From CAZEZY01 sp964516635 (GTDB lineage: Bacteria > Pseudomonadota > Gammaproteobacteria > Burkholderiales > Burkholderiaceae_C): a stretch of 17,342 nt of DNA. Both the position numbers and the translations under genes were made by a program. The notes under the pieces are model-generated. The model saw only the letters and a program-made list of their open reading frames with translations, made no database searches and was not told where the DNA came from. The stretch covers positions 1 through 17,342 of the forward strand of contig CAZEZY010000043.1 in assembly GCA_964516635.1 (NCBI GenBank), written 5' to 3'. Each line of letters starts with the position of its first letter. Position 1 is the stretch's first letter. This document shows positions 13,021 through 17,342 of the stretch, piece by piece.

Positions 13021-14469
13021 ATGCAAGTCCCTTTTACCGTTGATTTTTCCCCGGTCACGGCCCTGTCGCCACTGGATGGCCGTTACGTTGGCAAGCTGGC
13101 TGCGCTGCGCCCGTTCATGAGCGAATACGGCTACATGCACCGCCGCGTGCAGGTCGAACTGGCCTGGTTCGAGCACCTGAGTGACGCCGGTTTTGCCGAG
13201 TTTCCGCCTCTGTCTCTGGCCGCCCGTGCTCACCTTCGCGCCATCGTGGCCCGATTCAGCCCGGCGGATGCCGAGGCCATCAAGGCCATCGAAAAGACCA
13301 CCAACCACGACGTCAAGGCCGTGGAATACTGGATCCGTGGCAACGCGGCCATGGGCGTGAAAGGCGCGTTCGACGGCTGGCCCGAACTGCAAAAAGCCGG
13401 CGAGTTCGTCCACTTCGCCTGCACGTCGGAAGACATCAACAACACCAGCCATGCGCTGCAGATCAAGGCCGGGCGCGATCAGGTGCTGCTGCCGGGTCTG
13501 GACGGCATCATCGAGAAACTGCGCAGCATGGCGCACCAGTTTGCCGCTGTGCCCATGCTCAGCCGCACCCACGGCCAGACCGCCAGCCCCACCACCGTGG
13601 GCAAGGAACTGGGCAACGTCGCCGTGCGACTGCAAACCGTTCATGCAGCCATTGCCCGCGTCAGGCTGATGGGCAAGATGAACGGCGCCGTGGGCAACTA
13701 CAACGCCCACCTGAGCGCCTGGCCCGACTTCGACTGGGAAGCCTTCAGCCGCGCGGTGGTGGAAACGCCCGAAGCCACCGCCGACACGCCCGCCGAAGCG
13801 AAGATCGGCCTGGGCCTGACCTTCCAGCCCTACAGCATCCAGATCGAGCCGCACGACTACATGGCCGAGCTGTTCGATGCCGTGGCACGCAGCAACACCA
13901 TCCTGATCGACTTGTCGCGCGACATCTGGGGCTATGTGTCGCTGGGCTACTTCAAGCAAAAGCTCAAGGCGGGTGAAATTGGCTCGTCCACCATGCCGCA
14001 CAAGGTCAATCCCATCGACTTCGAAAACGCCGAGGGCAACCTGGGACTGGCCAATGCGTTGCTCAAGCACCTGAGCGAGAAGCTGCCGATCAGCCGATGG
14101 CAGCGCGACCTCACCGACTCCACCGTGCTGCGCAACATCGGCGTGGCGCTGGGCTACGCGGTGCTGGCGCACCAGTCGCTGATGACCGGCCTGAACAAGC
14201 TGGAGCTGAACGAGGAAGCCCTGGCGGCCGACCTGGACGCCGCCTGGGAAGTGCTGGCCGAGCCCATCCAGACCGTGATGCGCCGTTACGGTGTGCCGGG
14301 CGCCTACGAGAAGCTCAAGGAAGTGACGCGTGGCAAGTCGGTGACGAAAGAGGCCCTGCACGGCCTGATCGTCTCGCTGGACATTCCCCAGGCCGACAAA
14401 GACCGCCTGCTGGCCATGACGCCGGCCAGCTACATCGGCCAGGCGGTGGTGCTGGCACAACGCGTCTGA
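13021..14469 (+). CDS. purB: Adenylosuccinate lyase
   Basis: PurB acts twice in purine synthesis: it cleaves SAICAR to AICAR plus fumarate, and adenylosuccinate to AMP plus fumarate. The 482-residue protein aligns along its whole length with E. coli PurB (456). Marks are LSPLDGRYVGK at the N-terminus, IEKTTNHDVKAVEYW, HFACTSEDINN, SRTHGQTASPTT with the catalytic histidine H184 (E. coli H171), GAVGNYNAH, IEPHDYMAELFD, the fumarase/lyase signature GSSTMPHKVNPIDFENAEGN with the catalytic serine at about S323 (E. coli S295), and the C-terminal AMTPASYIGQAV. About 14 extra residues, rich in E, A, T and P, lie near 248-262 compared with E. coli. Start ATG 13021 fits the family N-terminus. It is divergent from the GST gene and convergent with the DUF3717/DUF1289 gene. 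Confidence 0.98.
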   Translation: MQVPFTVDFSPVTALSPLDGRYVGKLAALRPFMSEYGYMHRRVQVELAWFEHLSDAGFAEFPPLSLAARAHLRAIVARFSPADAEAIKAIEKTTNHDVKAVEYWIRGNAAMGVKGAFDGWPELQKAGEFVHFACTSEDINNTSHALQIKAGRDQVLLPGLDGIIEKLRSMAHQFAAVPMLSRTHGQTASPTTVGKELGNVAVRLQTVHAAIARVRLMGKMNGAVGNYNAHLSAWPDFDWEAFSRAVVETPEATADTPAEAKIGLGLTFQPYSIQIEPHDYMAELFDAVARSNTILIDLSRDIWGYVSLGYFKQKLKAGEIGSSTMPHKVNPIDFENAEGNLGLANALLKHLSEKLPISRWQRDLTDSTVLRNIGVALGYAVLAHQSLMTGLNKLELNEEALAADLDAAWEVLAEPIQTVMRRYGVPGAYEKLKEVTRGKSVTKEALHGLIVSLDIPQADKDRLLAMTPASYIGQAVVLAQRV

Positions 14470-14532
14470 CACCCGTTCCCGAGAGCCCATTGGCCTCGGT
14501 GATCGGTGTGCGACATCCTGGTCCGGTCGAGA

Positions 14533-14955
14533 TCAATGTCCCCCGACGGTTGCCTCCCTCGCCCTTTCGGCATAGGTGTTGAATCGCCATGCCGTGTCTT
14601 CCCGCGTGATGCGTCGCCAGGTGTGGCGTTTTTCAGCCGGTGTCATGGCCGGCCAGCGCTGCACCTCTTCGAACGTGCGTCCACAACCCTTGCACACGGG
14701 ATCACCCTGACTGGTGGAGCAGATGGCGATGCAGGGCGTGTCGGGGGTGGATTCGTACCACGACCGCCAGGCATCGTAAGCCGCGCGGGGCATGGTGTGC
14801 TCGTCGGCATGGTCCTCGTGAAAGTACACCAGCAGGGCATAAACCTCTGCCAGGGCGCGGACTTCATCGGCCAATACGATGCCGTCGGGTGACGGCTTGC
14901 GCTGTCGCCAGTGGTTGATTGCGGCTTCGATGTCGGTGATGTGTATGCCTGCCAT
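14533..14955 (-). CDS. Small DUF3717-DUF1289 fusion protein, four-cysteine metal or Fe-S site
   Basis: A 140-residue protein of unknown function with two recognisable parts. Residues 5-65 (HITDIEAAINHWR, ADEVRALAEVYALLVYFHED) look like DUF3717, a domain of betaproteobacteria. Residues 71-118 (PDTPCIAICSTSQGDPVCKGCGRTFEEVQRW, then MTPAEKRHTWRRI) match DUF1289. The cysteines C75, C79, C88 and C91 are the conserved set, often taken as an Fe-S or zinc site; that is not shown here. No signal peptide or membrane helix is seen, so it is probably cytosolic. ATG 14955 has GGGAGG (complement of 14961-14966) 5 nt upstream. It follows the M48 protease gene on the same strand after 47 bp and may be co-transcribed. 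It is convergent with purB; the 63-bp gap shows no strong terminator. Confidence 0.85.
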   Translation of the reverse strand: MAGIHITDIEAAINHWRQRKPSPDGIVLADEVRALAEVYALLVYFHEDHADEHTMPRAAYDAWRSWYESTPDTPCIAICSTSQGDPVCKGCGRTFEEVQRWPAMTPAEKRHTWRRITREDTAWRFNTYAERAREATVGGH

Positions 14956-15002
14956 GGTGGCCTCCCGGGGCGCTCATGATAGCGGCGCCTGGACGTCAGG
15001 GT

Positions 15003-16577
15003 TCAGCGGGCATCCCGAAGCTGTTCGCGAACCAGGGCTTCTGTCTGACGCACCCGGGCATCCAGGATGGACAGTTCCACATGGTCGGTCTGCGGGGTGT
15101 TCCGAGCCAACTGCTGGGCGGCTCGAAGCCGGTCCAGTGCCCCCTGGGTGTCGAAATGGGCCAGCCGGGCTTCGGCTTCCGCCCTCGCCGATCGAACCGT
15201 TTGCTGCTGGGCGAGGTACAGACCTGCCAGCGTCTGCCAGGCCAGGGCATCTCGGGGGTTCAGGCTGGTCCAGGTCTGCAGGCGCTGGGTGGCCTGTCGC
15301 TGGGCCTCCATGCCCAGCCGCAAAGACGCCTGAGCCGCCAGCAACAGCCCCTCTCGCCGGTTCGACCGGAGCCCGGCCTGCATGCCCGTCCTCAGGTCAT
15401 CGATCTGGGCCGGGTTGAGCGATTCGGCAGGCAGCAACAGCAGCGTTTCCAGCTGCAACCACTGGACGGCCTCCTGGGCAATCGGGTCACGGGGCGGGGC
15501 AGCCTGCAACTGGCGCAGCCCTTCCGTGGCCAGCGCGGCATCGCGAAGGCGAGCCGCCGCCAGGGTGGCGCCGTAGCGCTGGCCCAGGGCGCTGCTGTCC
15601 TGCAAGGGGCCATTGCTGAGTCGCAGGCTCGCGGCGGTGGCGCGCAGGCGATCCACGCCCATTTCACTGAGCACCCGGGCTCTGGCGGCCATCAGGGCGT
15701 GGTATTCGGCCGACACCGGCGCAGGGCCTGTCGCCCGGGGGGTGGTGCCCAGATCGGGAATCCGGGCCACCATGTCTGCCATGCGTTCGGTGCTCAGGGG
15801 GTGGCTGCGCAGATAGGGGAAGGCGCCATCGTCGTTCAGCCGGGAGGCTGCCTGGAGCTTTTCGAACAGGCTCACAAACCCCATGCCATCAAAGCCGGCA
15901 TCCGTCATGATGCCGAAACCCACCCGGTCCGCCTCCCGTTCCATGTCGCGCGAGAAATTGAGCTGAGTCTGGATGGCCAGGGCCTGGCCACCGGCCATCG
16001 CGGCACTGGCCACATCCACATTTTTGGCGGCATTGGCGGCCAGGGCACCCAGAATCATGGCACCGATCACCCAGGGCGCCTGCTGGTTCTGGCGGCTGAT
16101 GAGGCGGGCGATGTGCCGCTGAGACACATGGCTGAGTTCGTGGGCCAGCACCGAGGCGAGTTCATCGGGCGTGGCCACGGTGGCAATCAGCCCCAGGTAG
16201 ACACCCAGGTAGCCCCCGGGCAGTGCGAAGGCATTCACGCTCCGGTCCCGGCCGATCATGATTTCCCAGGCAAATCGTTCGGCAATGTCGGCGGGCATGT
16301 CGCCCCGGCGCTGGGCCGATGCGACCAGCGGCCGCCAGATGGCCTGCAGGTAGCTGTGCAGCACCGGGTCGTCCAGGTAGTCCGGGTCACGGTAGATCGA
16401 CCGGGCGATCTGGTCACCCAGTCGACGCTCCTCGCTCAGGGTCATCTCGCCCCCATCGCCCAGGGCGGGCAGGCCGCCTGCGGGTGGCAGGTTGCTCTGA
16501 GCCCACCCTGCCGGTGTGAGCAAGAGGGGCGTGGCCAGAATCAGGGGCCAGGTTCGACGAAGCAATCGAATGGACAT
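15003..16577 (-). CDS. Periplasmic M48 family zinc metalloprotease with C-terminal TPR-like region (BepA/YfgC-like)
   Basis: A 524-residue exported protease. BepA-type proteins degrade or help assemble outer-membrane proteins such as LptD. The signal peptide is MSIRLLRRTWPLILATPLLL followed by TPAGWAQ, with cleavage likely after AQ or WA. The M48 domain contains FALPGGYLGVYLGLI, the zinc motif HELSH (H146, E147, H150), the third ligand E215 in EREADRVG, and SHPLSTERM, the SHPxxxxR motif of this subgroup. From about 280 to the end are helical repeats resembling TPRs (for example ARVLSEMGVDRL, LQTWTSLNPRDALAWQTLAG). The start at ATG 16577 gives a proper signal peptide; a longer reading from 16637 runs across the moaC start and is rejected. 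It is divergent from moaC (58 bp between starts). Confidence 0.93.
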   Translation of the reverse strand: MSIRLLRRTWPLILATPLLLTPAGWAQSNLPPAGGLPALGDGGEMTLSEERRLGDQIARSIYRDPDYLDDPVLHSYLQAIWRPLVASAQRRGDMPADIAERFAWEIMIGRDRSVNAFALPGGYLGVYLGLIATVATPDELASVLAHELSHVSQRHIARLISRQNQQAPWVIGAMILGALAANAAKNVDVASAAMAGGQALAIQTQLNFSRDMEREADRVGFGIMTDAGFDGMGFVSLFEKLQAASRLNDDGAFPYLRSHPLSTERMADMVARIPDLGTTPRATGPAPVSAEYHALMAARARVLSEMGVDRLRATAASLRLSNGPLQDSSALGQRYGATLAAARLRDAALATEGLRQLQAAPPRDPIAQEAVQWLQLETLLLLPAESLNPAQIDDLRTGMQAGLRSNRREGLLLAAQASLRLGMEAQRQATQRLQTWTSLNPRDALAWQTLAGLYLAQQQTVRSARAEAEARLAHFDTQGALDRLRAAQQLARNTPQTDHVELSILDARVRQTEALVREQLRDAR

Positions 16578-16582
16578 GGACG

Positions 16583-16588
16583 TATGAT
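16583..16588 (+). promoter_or_regulatory. Candidate -10 box for moaC
   Basis: TATGAT is 5 of 6 to TATAAT and lies 47 bp before the moaC ATG at 16636, inside the divergent M48/moaC gap. No good -35 is found 16-18 bp upstream. Confidence 0.3.
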
Positions 16589-16635
16589 GCCAGCCTTGTG
16601 CAAAGATTCCACCCGTCCCGGAGCCGTTGACCCCC

Positions 16636-17115
16636 ATGAACTCACCGCTGACCCATTTTGACGCTCAGGGCCAGGCCCACATGGTCGATGTGGGCGCCAA
16701 GGCATCTACCCATCGCGTGGCGGTGGCGCAGGGCCTGATCCGCATGCAGGCCACCACCCTCGAACTGGTGGTGGCAGGAACCGCCAAAAAAGGGGATGTG
16801 CTGGGCGTGGCCCGTCTGGCGGGCATCATGGCGGCCAAAAAGACCAGCGACCTCATTCCCCTCTGCCACCCGATTGCCCTCACCCGGGTGGCCGTCGAGT
16901 TCGAGATCGAGCCCGACACCAGTGCCGTGCGCTGCCGGGCCACGGCCGAGTGCAGCGGCCAGACGGGTGTCGAAATGGAAGCCCTCACCGCCGTCAACGT
17001 GGCGTTGCTCACGATTTACGACATGTGCAAGGCCGCCGACCGGGGCATGGTGATCTCGGACGTGAAGCTGCTGGAGAAGCACGGCGGCAAGTCGGGCAGC
17101 TTCGTGGCGGCCTGA
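16636..17115 (+). CDS. moaC: Cyclic pyranopterin monophosphate synthase MoaC
   Basis: MoaC converts the MoaA product (3',8-cyclo-7,8-dihydro-GTP) to cyclic pyranopterin monophosphate, the first intermediate unique to molybdenum cofactor. The 159-residue protein aligns along its whole length with E. coli MoaC. It shows LTHFDAQGQAHMVDVGAKA, K52 in KKGDV, PLCHP with H78, SGQTGVEMEALTAV with E113 and E115, and TIYDMCKA with D129 and K132; the numbers are the E. coli active-site residues plus one. The end is GGKSG. ATG 16636 matches the family start; a TTG three codons earlier is closer to a CGGAG sequence (16619-16623) and cannot be fully excluded. The other moa genes are not in the window. It is convergent with the dehydrogenase gene, 12 bp between stops. 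Confidence 0.97.
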   Translation: MNSPLTHFDAQGQAHMVDVGAKASTHRVAVAQGLIRMQATTLELVVAGTAKKGDVLGVARLAGIMAAKKTSDLIPLCHPIALTRVAVEFEIEPDTSAVRCRATAECSGQTGVEMEALTAVNVALLTIYDMCKAADRGMVISDVKLLEKHGGKSGSFVAA

Positions 17116-17127
17116 GCCTCCCGGCAT

Positions 17128-17342
17128 TCAGTAGCGGTACACCCCGCGACCCGTCTTGCGCCCCAGGTAGCCGGCCGCCACCATTTCCTTGAGCAGCGGG
17201 CAGGGGCGGTACTTGCTGTCGTTGTATTCGGCAAAGTACACGTTCATCACGGCCAGGCACACGTCCAGGCCGATCATGTCGGCCAGCGCCAGCGGGCCGA
17301 TCGGGTGGTTGCAGCCCAGCTTCATGCCGGTGTCGATGTCCT
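17128..17342 (-). CDS. 3-hydroxyacyl-CoA dehydrogenase (3-hydroxybutyryl-CoA dehydrogenase type), C-terminal part
   Basis: The last 70 or so codons of a minus-strand gene whose start lies beyond the window end. The readable protein runs from DIDTGMKLGCNHPIGPLALA through DMIGLDVCLAVM to LLKEMVAAGYLGRKTGRGVYRY. This is the helical C-terminal substrate-binding/dimerisation domain of the HbdA/PaaH family: the NHPIGPLALADMIGLD block and the GxLGRKTGRGVY ending are diagnostic. The family oxidises (S)-3-hydroxyacyl-CoA to 3-oxoacyl-CoA with NAD(P)+; the short form, ending directly after GVYRY, suggests a single-domain 3-hydroxybutyryl-CoA dehydrogenase. The NAD-binding domain is not in the window, so exact substrate is open. 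The stop TGA is at 17130-17128. Confidence 0.92.
   Translation of the reverse strand, partial: DIDTGMKLGCNHPIGPLALADMIGLDVCLAVMNVYFAEYNDSKYRPCPLLKEMVAAGYLGRKTGRGVYRY

Noticed and set aside
12961..14490. 509-codon open frame on the minus strand opposite purB
   Set aside because: Antisense shadow of purB with no family features.
14470..14532. Possible terminator between purB and the DUF3717/DUF1289 gene (CCGAG at 14479-14483, CTCGG at 14495-14499)
   Set aside because: Only 5 bp with an 11-nt loop and no T-run on either strand.
14976..16661. 561-codon open frame on the + strand opposite the M48 protease gene
   Set aside because: Antisense shadow; G/Q/H-rich and without motifs, whereas the minus strand encodes HELSH and a signal peptide.

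Overview
The window is GC-rich DNA, packed with genes, from what looks like a betaproteobacterium of the order Burkholderiales. Three things suggest this: yidC followed directly by mnmE, a DUF3717-type domain (largely betaproteobacterial), and protein sequences of betaproteobacterial type throughout. I place it nearer Comamonadaceae than Burkholderia, but that is an impression rather than a phylogeny. I see no tRNA, rRNA, CRISPR array, insertion sequence, prophage or attachment site. No stretch longer than about 210 bp lacks a gene.

Layout. Bases 1-3248 are on the + strand: the 3' end of yidC (membrane insertase), mnmE (tRNA wobble-uridine GTPase) and a fold-type I PLP aminotransferase. Bases 3249-12103 are a minus-strand block, transcribed from high to low coordinates. 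In order it holds a P-type cation ATPase, an ABC ATPase, a duplicated FtsX-type permease, an exported lipocalin-like (AttH/CrtC-like) protein and an Aer-like flavin chemoreceptor. The ATPase and permease stop/start codons overlap as ATGA. The permease and lipocalin-like genes are 4 bp apart. These three are therefore almost certainly one translationally coupled export or lipid-handling unit. Next come a YibF-like glutathione S-transferase (minus) divergent from purB (+). These are followed by a minus-strand pair, a periplasmic M48 metalloprotease and a small DUF3717-DUF1289 fusion protein. Finally there is moaC (+) and the C-terminus of a 3-hydroxyacyl-CoA dehydrogenase (minus), cut by the window end.

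Most genes are housekeeping: membrane protein insertion, tRNA modification, purine synthesis, molybdenum cofactor, envelope quality control. The most unusual sequence is the 211-bp gap between the glutathione transferase and the P-type ATPase (12104-12314). On the + strand, opposite to both neighbours, it carries a perfect GGAACTT (extracytoplasmic sigma -35 type) and then a long two-part inverted repeat ending in seven T residues. The hairpin loop is a nearly pure pyrimidine mirror repeat with five overlapping CCTCC anti-Shine-Dalgarno cores. No + strand gene lies upstream for this terminator to serve. I propose it is a small stress-type regulatory RNA of about 90 nt, resembling in design the alphaproteobacterial CcsR/'cuckoo' anti-SD-loop RNAs. 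This is inference from sequence alone.

Secondary points are a FliA-like (sigma-28) -10 upstream of the chemoreceptor, an 8-bp hairpin immediately before mnmE, and replacement of the SERCA-type M6 aspartate in the P-type ATPase.
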